From Hyphomicrobiales bacterium (GTDB lineage Bacteria; Pseudomonadota; Alphaproteobacteria; Rhizobiales; Rhizobiaceae), in the NCBI GenBank assembly GCA_900473805.1, contig UCMS01000004.1, positions 1-64,000 of the forward strand: a stretch of 64,000 nucleotides of DNA, given 5' to 3'. Both the position numbers and the translations under genes were made by a program. This document shows positions 10,941 to 18,626 of the stretch, piece after piece (positions within the stretch are counted from its first letter, which is position 1; each line of letters opens with the position of its first letter). A model generated the notes under the pieces. The model saw only the letters and a program-made list of their open reading frames with translations, ran no database searches and was not told the origin of the DNA.

Positions 10941-11793
10941 TCTGCGTCCCCGGTTCCGCGATCCTGCAACGGAAACGCCCTTTGCGCGCTTCGTGCTGAT
11001 TGCCATTGCCGTCCTGTTCATGGCGGTGATCCTGCTGCTGCCGCTGGTTCTCGTGTTCATCGAAGCGCTGCGGCGCGGCGCGGGGGCATTCTTCGAAGCC
11101 CTGGCGGAACCTGATACGTTTTCGGCGATCAAACTGACGCTCACGGTGGCGGCGATCGCCGTGCCGCTCAATCTGGTCTTCGGCGTGGCTGCCGCCTGGG
11201 CGATCGCCAAGTTCGAGTTTCGCGGCAAATCTTTCCTGACGACGCTGATCGACCTGCCGTTTTCCATCTCGCCGGTGATTTCCGGTTTGGTCTATGTGCT
11301 GCTCTTCGGCGCCAACAGCGTGCTTGGCCCGATCCTCAAGTCCTGGGGCATCGAGATCCTCTTCGCCATTCCTGGCATCGTGCTTGCCACCGTCTTCGTG
11401 ACGTTTCCCTTCGTGGCGCGCGAGCTCATTCCGCTGATGCAGGAACAGGGAACCGGTGACGAGGAGGCGGCCCTCTCGCTCGGCGCATCCGGCTGGCAGA
11501 CCTTCTGGTATGTGACGCTGCCCAACATCAAATGGGGCCTGCTCTATGGCGTGCTGCTCTGCAATGCGCGTGCCATGGGCGAATTCGGCGCCGTTTCCGT
11601 CGTATCCGGCCATATCAGAGGTTTGACCGAGACCATGCCGCTGCATGTCGAGGTTCTCTACAACGAATATAATTTTGTCGCGGCGTTCGCCGTATCGACC
11701 CTCCTGGCTCTCCTCGCGCTCGTGACGCTGGCGCTGAAGACGATCCTCGAGATCCGGTACAGTGCCGAACTTTCCGGCACTCGCAAGCACTGA
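10930..11793 (+). CDS. cysW: Sulfate ABC transporter permease CysW
   Basis: CysW is the second membrane subunit of the sulfate importer and pairs with CysT. The 287-residue protein has six transmembrane segments and the permease loop [21 protein letters not shown] near residues 178-198. It starts within the end of cysT (11-base overlap), which suggests translational coupling, and ends 11 bases before cysA. Confidence 0.96.
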   Translation: MSADLRPRFRDPATETPFARFVLIAIAVLFMAVILLLPLVLVFIEALRRGAGAFFEALAEPDTFSAIKLTLTVAAIAVPLNLVFGVAAAWAIAKFEFRGKSFLTTLIDLPFSISPVISGLVYVLLFGANSVLGPILKSWGIEILFAIPGIVLATVFVTFPFVARELIPLMQEQGTGDEEAALSLGASGWQTFWYVTLPNIKWGLLYGVLLCNARAMGEFGAVSVVSGHIRGLTETMPLHVEVLYNEYNFVAAFAVSTLLALLALVTLALKTILEIRYSAELSGTRKH

Positions 11794-11804
11794 AAGGTTC
11801 CTCC

Positions 11805-12839
11805 ATGGAAGTCGCGATCAAGAACATCAGGAAAGAGTTCGGCCAGTTTCCGGCGCTCCATGATGTGTCTCTTTCGGTCAAGACCGGCGAGCTCATTGCG
11901 CTCCTCGGGCCCTCTGGGTCGGGCAAGACAACGCTGTTGCGTCTGATCGCCGGTCTTGAGCAGCCCACCGAAGGACAGATCTTCTTCGGAACGGAGGATG
12001 CCTCGCACAAGACAGTGCAAGAGCGGCATGTCGGCTTCGTCTTTCAGCACTATGCGCTCTTCAAGCATATGACGGTGGCAGAGAACATCGGGTTCGGCCT
12101 GCGGGTTCGCCCCAAGGTGACGCGCCCGTCGAACGCCGAGATCAAGTCACGCGTCTCGGACCTGCTCGCCATGGTCCAGCTGGAAGGCCTCGACCGGCGT
12201 TATCCGGCGCAGTTGTCCGGGGGACAAAGGCAGCGCGTTGCACTGGCGCGCGCGATGGCAATCGAGCCCTCCGTGCTGTTGCTCGATGAGCCGTTCGGCG
12301 CGCTTGATGCGAAGGTTCGAAAGGATCTGCGTCGCTGGCTTCGAGAGTTTCATGATCGCACCGGTCATACCACCTTCTTCGTCACCCACGACCAGGAAGA
12401 GGCCCTGGAACTCGCCGACCGCGTCGTCGTGATGAGCCAGGGCAAGGTCGAGCAGGTCGGTACCGCTGACGATGTCTATGACCGGCCGAATTCCGCCTTC
12501 GTCTTCTCGTTCATCGGCGAGTCTTCCCATCTTCCGGTCACGGTCGAAAACGGCACTGTCGTCTTCGAAGGTGTGACGATCGCTCCTGCGATGGGTGAAG
12601 CCGACGGGGAAGGGCAGCTCTATTTCCGTCCTCAGGACGTTGTCCTTGCGGATGGACCCGACAGCATCGTCGGCACGGTCACGGCGCAGCGTCGTCTGGC
12701 CGGGACACGGATTGCCGAACTGGATGTATCGGGCGATGGGCCGGCGCATCACATCGAGATCGAGATTCCGCTGAGCGCGGAAGTGGCGATCGGCGCGCAG
12801 CTCCGGTTCAAGCCGACCAAGTGGCGCATCTTCCGCTGA
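11805..12839 (+). CDS. cysA: Sulfate ABC transporter ATP-binding protein CysA
   Basis: CysA powers sulfate/thiosulfate import by hydrolysing ATP at the inner face of the membrane. The 344-residue protein has Walker [10 protein letters not shown] (about residue 35), signature LSGGQRQR, Walker [13 protein letters not shown] and the H-loop [12 protein letters not shown], followed by a C-terminal TOBE-type regulatory region. AAAGG precedes ATG 11805. It is the last gene of cysTWA; no periplasmic sulfate-binding gene is adjacent, so the partner must be encoded outside this stretch. Confidence 0.97.
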   Translation: MEVAIKNIRKEFGQFPALHDVSLSVKTGELIALLGPSGSGKTTLLRLIAGLEQPTEGQIFFGTEDASHKTVQERHVGFVFQHYALFKHMTVAENIGFGLRVRPKVTRPSNAEIKSRVSDLLAMVQLEGLDRRYPAQLSGGQRQRVALARAMAIEPSVLLLDEPFGALDAKVRKDLRRWLREFHDRTGHTTFFVTHDQEEALELADRVVVMSQGKVEQVGTADDVYDRPNSAFVFSFIGESSHLPVTVENGTVVFEGVTIAPAMGEADGEGQLYFRPQDVVLADGPDSIVGTVTAQRRLAGTRIAELDVSGDGPAHHIEIEIPLSAEVAIGAQLRFKPTKWRIFR

Positions 12840-12860
12840 TCTGAGACGTGGTGTTCGGCG

Positions 12861-14315
12861 TCAGCGGGTGATCGAGATCGTTCGTCTGGACACGCCTGCC
12901 TGCCGTATCACGGTATCGGCGATCGCCACCGCCTGGGCTGCAATTTCGGGCACACCGGTAATTTCTCCGAAGGTGCCCCGGGTGAGGGGACCGGCAATGA
13001 TCAAGGAGGATTGCGGCAGTCCGGCTGCGGAGATGGCGCGACAGTGATCGTCGCAGGCAATGCCCAGACCCAAGGGATCCGGCACCAGGTATCCGCTGTC
13101 GCGCATTGAGCGCAGCAGCTTCTGATAATCCAGAAGGTTAGACGAGTCGGGCCCCGTTGCAATCACGAGACGGTCGACCTGAAGGGCCTCGTGGCGTGGG
13201 TCCTTCGTGCGTCTTATACCAAGTTCCAGCCGTCCGTGGATATCTCTTACGCTCTCCAGGCGTCCCCGTGACACGGTGATCAACTGTTCTCCGCAGCTTT
13301 TAAGAAGAGCCTCCACCTGCGGCGGCATCCGGAACCGGTGGACTTCGTACAGCCTGCGAAGATGGCGCAGCACGCGTTTTTTCTCCGGCTCGGGGAACTG
13401 TTTCCAGATGGCCTGACCCTGATGGCGGAGGGCGTCCATCACGCTCTGCCAGGGCAGACCGTTCTTTTCGGCCTCGGCGGTCAGGGAGCGGACATGGCGC
13501 AGCAGTCCAAGTGCGGTCGGTTCGACGCGTTCAAACGTGCCGTGGGGTGGGAAGTCTCCAGCGGCATGCGGTCGGGGAAGCAGACCGTTTCGGGACACAA
13601 GATGGATCGGCCCGACATGATTGCGGCTTCTCAGGCTTGCGACAACGTCGAGGGCTGTGAGACCGGTTCCCAGAATGAACACGCTCTCTTCGGGAGCGAT
13701 CTCGCCGATCATTGTTTCCAGTCTGTCCGCCGGTAGACAGCGCCGCGAACGGATGAGCGATGCCGGAATCTGGTCAGGGATCTTGGGTGAGGCGTGTCCG
13801 GTCGCGATGATGAGCGTATCGGCGTTATCCACTTGCCCGTCGGCACGTGTGATCGCCCAGGTCGAGCCGTCGCGTTCGACCCGCGTGACCTGTTGGCGAA
13901 CATGGGCAATCCGTCCCGATTCCAGAGCCGGTTGCAGCAGGTCTTTCATGAAGAGACCAAAGTCGCGGCGCCTTGAGAAGGTGCCTCCACGGGTGATCGA
14001 ACCCGGATCCGTAGTCAGGCGGCTCTTCGTGTCGAGCCACTTGATGAAGGCTGCGGGATCACCGGGAACGGCGCGCATCCGGTGGGCCGCGACGTTCAAG
14101 CGGAGATCGACATCGCCGTTGCCATAGGCCAGGCCGGCGCCCAGTGTCTCGCGCGGTTCGTAGACGGTAATGGACGCAAGACTGTCGTGGCTTCGTTCAG
14201 AAAGCAGATGGGCGATGATGGCCCCTGTGTAGCCCCCGCCGATGATCGCGACGTGGCCCCGGGGGGCGGGCGTGGTGCCCGAGGTCTGTGGAATGGACAT
14301 TGTGATTCGCAACAT
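12861..14315 (-). CDS. FAD/NAD(P)-binding oxidoreductase
   Basis: This 484-residue flavoprotein of the FAD-NAD(P)-binding family (PF13454 type) has a dinucleotide fold VAIIGGGYTGAIIAHLL near the N-terminus and further Rossmann-like segments at LIIATGHASPKIP and VFILGTGLTALDVVASL. The reaction is not known. I chose ATG 14315 because GGAGGA lies 7 bases upstream; the frame is open to 14351. It converges on cysTWA, and its upstream region carries an AT-rich inverted repeat and two DnaA-box-like sequences. A link to sulfur metabolism is only a guess from position. Confidence 0.83.
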   Translation of the reverse strand: MLRITMSIPQTSGTTPAPRGHVAIIGGGYTGAIIAHLLSERSHDSLASITVYEPRETLGAGLAYGNGDVDLRLNVAAHRMRAVPGDPAAFIKWLDTKSRLTTDPGSITRGGTFSRRRDFGLFMKDLLQPALESGRIAHVRQQVTRVERDGSTWAITRADGQVDNADTLIIATGHASPKIPDQIPASLIRSRRCLPADRLETMIGEIAPEESVFILGTGLTALDVVASLRSRNHVGPIHLVSRNGLLPRPHAAGDFPPHGTFERVEPTALGLLRHVRSLTAEAEKNGLPWQSVMDALRHQGQAIWKQFPEPEKKRVLRHLRRLYEVHRFRMPPQVEALLKSCGEQLITVSRGRLESVRDIHGRLELGIRRTKDPRHEALQVDRLVIATGPDSSNLLDYQKLLRSMRDSGYLVPDPLGLGIACDDHCRAISAAGLPQSSLIIAGPLTRGTFGEITGVPEIAAQAVAIADTVIRQAGVSRRTISITR

Positions 14316-14337
14316 CGACTTCGTCCTCCATTCATTC

Positions 14338-14354
14338 TCTATAATATCCATAGA
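14338..14354. promoter_or_regulatory. AT-rich inverted repeat upstream of the FAD oxidoreductase
   Basis: TCTAT-N7-ATAGA is a perfect 5-bp inverted repeat in an AT-rich stretch 23 bases upstream of the oxidoreductase start. It could be a regulator site or part of the promoter; nothing in the sequence identifies the factor. Confidence 0.35.
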
Positions 14355-14597
14355 AATGAATTAGTCCAGCTATGGTTCCTTTTCGCGGCTATGCCTGTTC
14401 GGAACGCCCCCATCAGGAAGGGGCTTGCCGGACATGAAACGTGCTGCTTCGGAGATTGGCCGGCTAAGGTCTGACCCCGTTCCCGTGCCATGAGCCGACG
14501 TAGGCCTGATCGCCGATATTCCGGTTATGTTCCGATCTCTCGTCGGCAGTGTTCTCTTCATGTTCTGAAATGGCGGTGGTTTTGATGTGTACCGCCC

Positions 14598-14616
14598 TGT
14601 GGATAACTGTGGACAA
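14598..14616 (-). promoter_or_regulatory. Two tandem DnaA-box-like 9-mers
   Basis: On the minus strand TTGTCCACA (14608-14616) and TTATCCACA (14598-14606) lie one base apart. The second is the strict DnaA-box consensus and the first differs by one base. They are in the 321-bp gap between hmuV (upstream) and the FAD oxidoreductase gene. The rest of the gap (14316-14636) shows no gene. There is no AT-rich unwinding region or larger box cluster, so a replication origin is unlikely. Confidence 0.5.
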
Positions 14617-14636
14617 CTCCCATAGCCGGCTCAGCG

Positions 14637-15425
14637 TCAAGCGCCGAGCCGTGCCTGTGGCAGGACATAGGGGATGCCGGAGGGAGGAACGCGGCCCACG
14701 GCGCCGGTGATCCCGTAGACAGCACCGACCACGGCGTCGGTCAATGTGTCGGCCACCGACCCTGCGGCCACAAGCCGTCCCCGGTGGAGAACCGCGAGGT
14801 GATCGGCGAACTCCGCCGCGAGATTGAGATCGTGAAGGATGGCCAGAACGGCGCCGCCACGGCGGGCAAAGTCACGCGCGATTTCCAGCACGGAGATCTG
14901 GTGGCCGATGTCGAGGCTTGCGGTCGGCTCATCGAGGAAGATTGCGCGGGGGCGACCGCCGGCCAGCGGATCCGGCATCTGTGCCAGCACCCTGGCCAGT
15001 TGGACGCGCTGCTGCTCTCCGCCGGAGAGCGCATCGTAGCTCCGGGCATCGAAACCACCAAGCCCCACGCGGGCCAGTGCCTGACGGGCGGCCTGGCCGG
15101 GCGCCAGACTGCCGCCTGCGACCGCTCCCATGCGAACGACTTCAAGCGCCGTGAAGGGAAAGGAGAGGGCGCTCGACTGTGGCAGCACGGCCCGCTCTGC
15201 AGCAAGCGCGAGTGCCGTGAGCCTTTGAAGCGGCCGGTCCTGGTAGGTGACCTTGCCTGCGTCGGGGGCGATCTCACCTGAGAGGACTTTCAACAGCGTG
15301 GATTTACCGGCGCCGTTGGGGCCGATCACGACGGTGAAGCGCCCGGGTTCGAGGCGCAGGTTCACGCGGTCGAGCAGAGTGCGGCGACCCCGGATCACCG
15401 AGATCTCATGGGCCTCAATCATCAC
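14637..15425 (-). CDS. hmuV: Heme ABC transporter ATP-binding protein HmuV
   Basis: HmuV is the ATPase of the periplasm-to-cytoplasm heme importer. The 262-residue protein has Walker A GPNGAGKST (about residue 36), signature LSGGEQQRVQLAR, Walker B AIFLDEPTASLD and a switch histidine at LAILHDLNLA. It follows hmuU with a 4-base start/stop overlap, and hmuT and hmuU lie upstream in the same unit. Iron-dependent control is expected for this family in rhizobia but cannot be read from the gene itself. Confidence 0.95.
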   Translation of the reverse strand: MMIEAHEISVIRGRRTLLDRVNLRLEPGRFTVVIGPNGAGKSTLLKVLSGEIAPDAGKVTYQDRPLQRLTALALAAERAVLPQSSALSFPFTALEVVRMGAVAGGSLAPGQAARQALARVGLGGFDARSYDALSGGEQQRVQLARVLAQMPDPLAGGRPRAIFLDEPTASLDIGHQISVLEIARDFARRGGAVLAILHDLNLAAEFADHLAVLHRGRLVAAGSVADTLTDAVVGAVYGITGAVGRVPPSGIPYVLPQARLGA

Positions 15426-16510
15426 AGCGCCTCCAGGGTCTGCCGGCCGTTTCGGCCGAGCAACAGCATCAGGAAGACGGGGGCGCCGAAAAGCGCAGTG
15501 ATGATGCCGATCGGCAGCTCCGCCGGTGCCGCGAGCGTGCGAGCCGCGGTATCGGCAAGCAGGAGCAGAGCCGCTCCCCCGAGCGCGGAGGCCGGCAGCA
15601 GGAAACGGTGGGACGGGCCGATGGCCAGCCGCAGCAGATGTGGGACCACGATGCCGATGAATCCGATGGCGCCGGCGGCCGCGACGGTTGCGCCACAGGC
15701 GGCGGCAACCGCGAGGATCGTCAGCCGCTTCAATCGCTGTACCGGGATCCCCATGTGGAAGGCCGCTGCATCGCCGAGGATCAGTGCGTCAAGGCCGCGC
15801 GCGACGAACGGGATGATGAGCAGGACAAAAGCGACGAACGGTAAGATCGATATGATCTTGGTGGTATTGGCGCCGCTCAGGGACCCCAGCGACCAGAAGG
15901 TGATGTCACGCAGGGCCCGATCGTCGGCCATAAAGATCAGCAGCCCCGTCGCCGCACCCGTCAGCGCCGCGATTGCGATGCCCGACAGGATCAGGGCGGT
16001 CGTGGATGTGCGGCCATTGCGGGTCGCGATGGCATAAAGCAGGAACGTGTTGCCGAGCCCGCCGACAAAGGCCATCAGCGGCAGAAAGAGGGTGCCGAAT
16101 ACGGCTGCGAGCGGCGAAAGCAGGGTCGGACCAAGCACGATCGCGATCACCGCAGCAAGCGCTGCACCCGAACTGACGCCGACGATACCGGGGTCAGCCA
16201 GAGGATTGCGGAACAGGCCCTGCATCATCGCGCCCGACACGCCCAAGGCTGCGCCAATCAACAGGCCCATCGCGGTTCGCGGCAGCCGCACGGCCTCGAG
16301 AATGATGAGGTTCTGCTGATCGAGTGTTTGCGCCTCGCCGCTAAGATAAGCAACGAGATCCGGGAGGCCGACGCCGGTCGGGCCAATGACGATGGAGACG
16401 AGGACTGCGATGACGAGTACGAGGACAAGCGCTGCAATAACCAAATGGCCGAGGGCGGAGCGATCACCGGCCACCCTTCCGCGCATGCCGGACTGGGGAA
16501 CCGCGCTCAC
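15422..16510 (-). CDS. hmuU: Heme ABC transporter permease HmuU
   Basis: HmuU is the FecCD/BtuC-type inner-membrane channel for heme. The 362-residue protein has about ten hydrophobic segments. The family motifs GAALGVSGAMMQGLFRNPLADPG (near residue 90) and GAIGFIGIVVPHLLR (near residue 285) are intact. It overlaps hmuV by 4 bases and hmuT by 4 bases, so hmuTUV is tightly coupled. Confidence 0.95.
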   Translation of the reverse strand: MSAVPQSGMRGRVAGDRSALGHLVIAALVLVLVIAVLVSIVIGPTGVGLPDLVAYLSGEAQTLDQQNLIILEAVRLPRTAMGLLIGAALGVSGAMMQGLFRNPLADPGIVGVSSGAALAAVIAIVLGPTLLSPLAAVFGTLFLPLMAFVGGLGNTFLLYAIATRNGRTSTTALILSGIAIAALTGAATGLLIFMADDRALRDITFWSLGSLSGANTTKIISILPFVAFVLLIIPFVARGLDALILGDAAAFHMGIPVQRLKRLTILAVAAACGATVAAAGAIGFIGIVVPHLLRLAIGPSHRFLLPASALGGAALLLLADTAARTLAAPAELPIGIITALFGAPVFLMLLLGRNGRQTLEAL

Positions 16511-17454
16511 GGCTTGACGCTCTCGGGATAAAGGCTTGCATGGAGATCTGCCGCCGCCTCCGCAGCGCGGGGGCCGAGGCCCAACAGGTAGAGCCCGTCC
16601 ATGGTGATGAAAGCGCCGTTCCGGCCCGCCGGGCTTGCGGCAAGGGCGGGCAAAGCGAAGGCCTGGTCGGCGGTCAGATGCATGGCGCCGCCACTCATGA
16701 CGAGGACCACATCGGGGGCCGCGGCAATCACAGCTTCATCGGACAGCGGCTTGTAGCCGGAGATCGAGGAGACGGCATTCTCTGCGCCCGCAAGGCGGAT
16801 GATCGCATCCGCCGAGGTGTCAGTGCCAGCAGCCATGACGCGGCCATTGGCAAGCGAAAGGGCAAAGAGAACCTTCTTCTTTGGTCCGTCATGGGCGGCG
16901 ATCTTGTCTTCGAGGGCCTTCAGGCTGGCCGTCACATCAGATGCCAGAAGGTTCGCCTTGTCCTCAGCGCCGATTGCGGCCCCCACGGCCCGGATCTTGT
17001 CCGGGATGGATGCAGCGTCGGGCGGGGAGGGGATTGAAACGAAATCGATGCCGCTCTTCTTGAGGATCTCGATGGCATCGACCGGTCCGGCACCGGATTC
17101 GGCCACAATCAAGTCCGGCTTCTGCGACAGCACACCCTCAGGCGAGATCTGGCGCACATAACCCACGTCGGGCTTGTTCGCCGCTTCCGCTGGATAGGTG
17201 CTCGTGCTGTCGACGGCTGCGATCCTGTCCCCGGCTCCGATCGCATAGATGATCTCTGTCACCGTGCCGCCGAGAGCGACAATTCGGCGCGCTTCAGCGG
17301 CGGATGCCGGTCGCGAGAATGCGGGTTGCAGGGCGAGCAGGGTGGCAACTGCCACGGCAAGGGCGGGGCGGCGGCGTGCGGCGGAGAGAAACATTGGCGG
17401 TGTCGTACCTGTGCTTGCGGACGCGATGCCGGCGGCAGTGGCTGCCTTCTGCAT
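16507..17454 (-). CDS. hmuT: Heme-binding periplasmic protein HmuT
   Basis: HmuT captures heme in the periplasm and delivers it to HmuUV. The 315-residue form starting at 17454 has a basic N-terminus and a hydrophobic signal segment (ALAVAVATLLALQPAFSRPASAA) before the mature protein, which begins at about RIVALGGTVTEIIYAIG. The helical-hinge fold of class III binding proteins follows. ATG 17394 (MFLSAARRRP) is an equally possible start; neither has a clear ribosome site. The frame stays open to 17805, but that part overlaps hmuQ in antisense and is not real. Confidence 0.92.
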   Translation of the reverse strand: MQKAATAAGIASASTGTTPPMFLSAARRRPALAVAVATLLALQPAFSRPASAAEARRIVALGGTVTEIIYAIGAGDRIAAVDSTSTYPAEAANKPDVGYVRQISPEGVLSQKPDLIVAESGAGPVDAIEILKKSGIDFVSIPSPPDAASIPDKIRAVGAAIGAEDKANLLASDVTASLKALEDKIAAHDGPKKKVLFALSLANGRVMAAGTDTSADAIIRLAGAENAVSSISGYKPLSDEAVIAAAPDVVLVMSGGAMHLTADQAFALPALAASPAGRNGAFITMDGLYLLGLGPRAAEAAADLHASLYPESVKP

Positions 17455-17496
17455 CGTCGACCTGAAGGATTCCGTCACGATCGGGTCGCGACAAAT

Positions 17497-17519
17497 AACT
17501 TGACTATCGTACGCAAGTT
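17497..17519. promoter_or_regulatory. Inverted repeat in the divergent heme promoter region
   Basis: AACTTG and CAAGTT form perfect 6-bp arms separated by 11 bases, inside the 186-bp gap between hmuT (minus) and hmuQ (plus). A TTGACT element overlaps the left arm (17500-17505) and could be a -35 box toward hmuQ. Heme genes of rhizobia are controlled by RirA, Irr or HmuP. This repeat does not match a motif I can name, so the factor is open. Confidence 0.4.
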
Positions 17520-17640
17520 TATCTACCAAGGCAAGATATCGCGGCAGTTCCCTTTGACCGACGATGCCGTCATACTCGGCATCCCGGCGAGTATCCGGCC
17601 GTGTCCGCCATTCCGAGTTTTCAAGAGAGGTAGCCACTCC

Positions 17641-17985
17641 ATGTACATTGCCATGAACCGTTTTCGCGTCGTCCCCGGCTTTGAAGAAGCCTTTGAAACG
17701 CAGTGGCGCTCGCGCCAGGGACGGCTGGCCGAGATGCCCGGCTATGTCGAGTTTCACATGCTGAAGGGCCCGAAGGCCGAGGATCACACGCTCTATGCCT
17801 CGCACACAGTCTGGGAGACGCAGGCCGACTTCCTAGCCTGGACCAAGTCCGAGCAGTTCCGCGCAGCCCATGCGCGTGCCGGCGAAAGCAAGGTGCAATA
17901 TCTGTCCGGACCGCATTTCGAAGGTTTCGAAGTGATCATCCATGAGGACCGGTCGGGCAACCGCGCCGACGTCCAGGCGGCCTGA
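17641..17985 (+). CDS. hmuQ: Heme-degrading monooxygenase, IsdG/HmuQ type
   Basis: This 114-residue protein has the ferredoxin-like ABM fold (antibiotic biosynthesis monooxygenase) used by IsdG-type enzymes to open heme and free iron in the cytosol. It shows MNRFRVVPGFEEAFETQW at the start and the pattern LYASHTVWETQADFLAWTKSE, with the conserved Trp of this family. Rhizobial HmuQ/HmuD proteins look like this and sit beside hmu genes. ATG 17641 follows GAGAGG; the longer open frame from 17326 is antisense to hmuT. hutX follows 6 bases downstream. Confidence 0.9.
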   Translation: MYIAMNRFRVVPGFEEAFETQWRSRQGRLAEMPGYVEFHMLKGPKAEDHTLYASHTVWETQADFLAWTKSEQFRAAHARAGESKVQYLSGPHFEGFEVIIHEDRSGNRADVQAA

Positions 17986-17991
17986 TCGACG

Positions 17992-18510
17992 ATGAGCGCT
18001 TTGTCTCTCTCGACGCCCGAGCGCGCCGAACGGGCGATTGCGGCACTTGCCGAAAAGCCCGATGGCGTGATCGAGCAGATCGCAACCAAGGCCGATGTCA
18101 CGCCGGCCGAAATCCTCGCCGTACTTCCTGACGGCGCGGCCGTCGTGGTGCCTGCGGAGCGGTGGGAGCCAATCTGGAAGGATCTTTCGTCCTGGGGCGA
18201 GATTCTGATGATCGTGCACACCGAAGATATCGTGCTCGAGGTCGAGGGCAGTCTGCCCGAAGGCAGCGAGGGCCACGGTTGGTTCAACATCCACGGCGAT
18301 AGCCCCATTGGCGGTCATATCCGCAAGGAGCGTTGTGTCTCGATCGCTTTCGTCGATCGCGGCTTCCACGGCCGCCGGTCGTGTTCTGTCTGGTTCATGA
18401 ACGCTGACGGCAAGGCGATGTTCAAGGTCTTTGTGCGTCGCGATAAGGAACGGACCTTGATTGCCGAACAGGTCAGCCGGTTCGAGGCCTTACGCCAGGC
18501 GAACATGTAA
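17992..18510 (+). CDS. hutX: Cytosolic heme carrier/utilisation protein HutX
   Basis: This 172-residue protein of the HutX/HuvX family takes up heme in the cytoplasm and passes it to a degrading enzyme. Family features include the central VLPDGAAVVVPAERWEPIW and the stretch GHGWFNIHGDSPIGGHIR, with histidines that could ligate iron, and FHGRRSCSVWFMNADGKAMFKVFVRRD near the end. It lies 6 bases after hmuQ and is almost certainly cotranscribed with it. It appears to fill the role that HmuS plays in many other rhizobial loci. Confidence 0.9.
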   Translation: MSALSLSTPERAERAIAALAEKPDGVIEQIATKADVTPAEILAVLPDGAAVVVPAERWEPIWKDLSSWGEILMIVHTEDIVLEVEGSLPEGSEGHGWFNIHGDSPIGGHIRKERCVSIAFVDRGFHGRRSCSVWFMNADGKAMFKVFVRRDKERTLIAEQVSRFEALRQANM

Positions 18511-18525
18511 CGCCATTCCGTAAAC

Positions 18526-18551
18526 GGACGCCGGCCGAGATGTCGGCGTCC
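18526..18551 (+). terminator. Hairpin after hutX
   Basis: GGACGCCG and CGGCGTCC form an 8-bp stem, 16 bases after the hutX stop, followed by GGTTT and a pyrimidine-rich tract. It is probably a terminator, although the T-run is weak. Confidence 0.6.
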
Positions 18552-18626
18552 GGTTTAAGTCGTTCTTTCTTTTGCCTTTAACTGGTCCTATTGTCGCGGC
18601 ATCGCCATCCATGACTGGACCTCCCC

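Noticed and set aside
10041..11267. A 408-codon open frame on the minus strand
   Set aside because: It is antisense to cysT and cysW; its Arg/Asp/His-rich composition is that of a shadow frame.
14598..14616. Replication origin
   Set aside because: Only two boxes are present, with no AT-rich unwinding region and no dnaA, repABC or parAB genes nearby.
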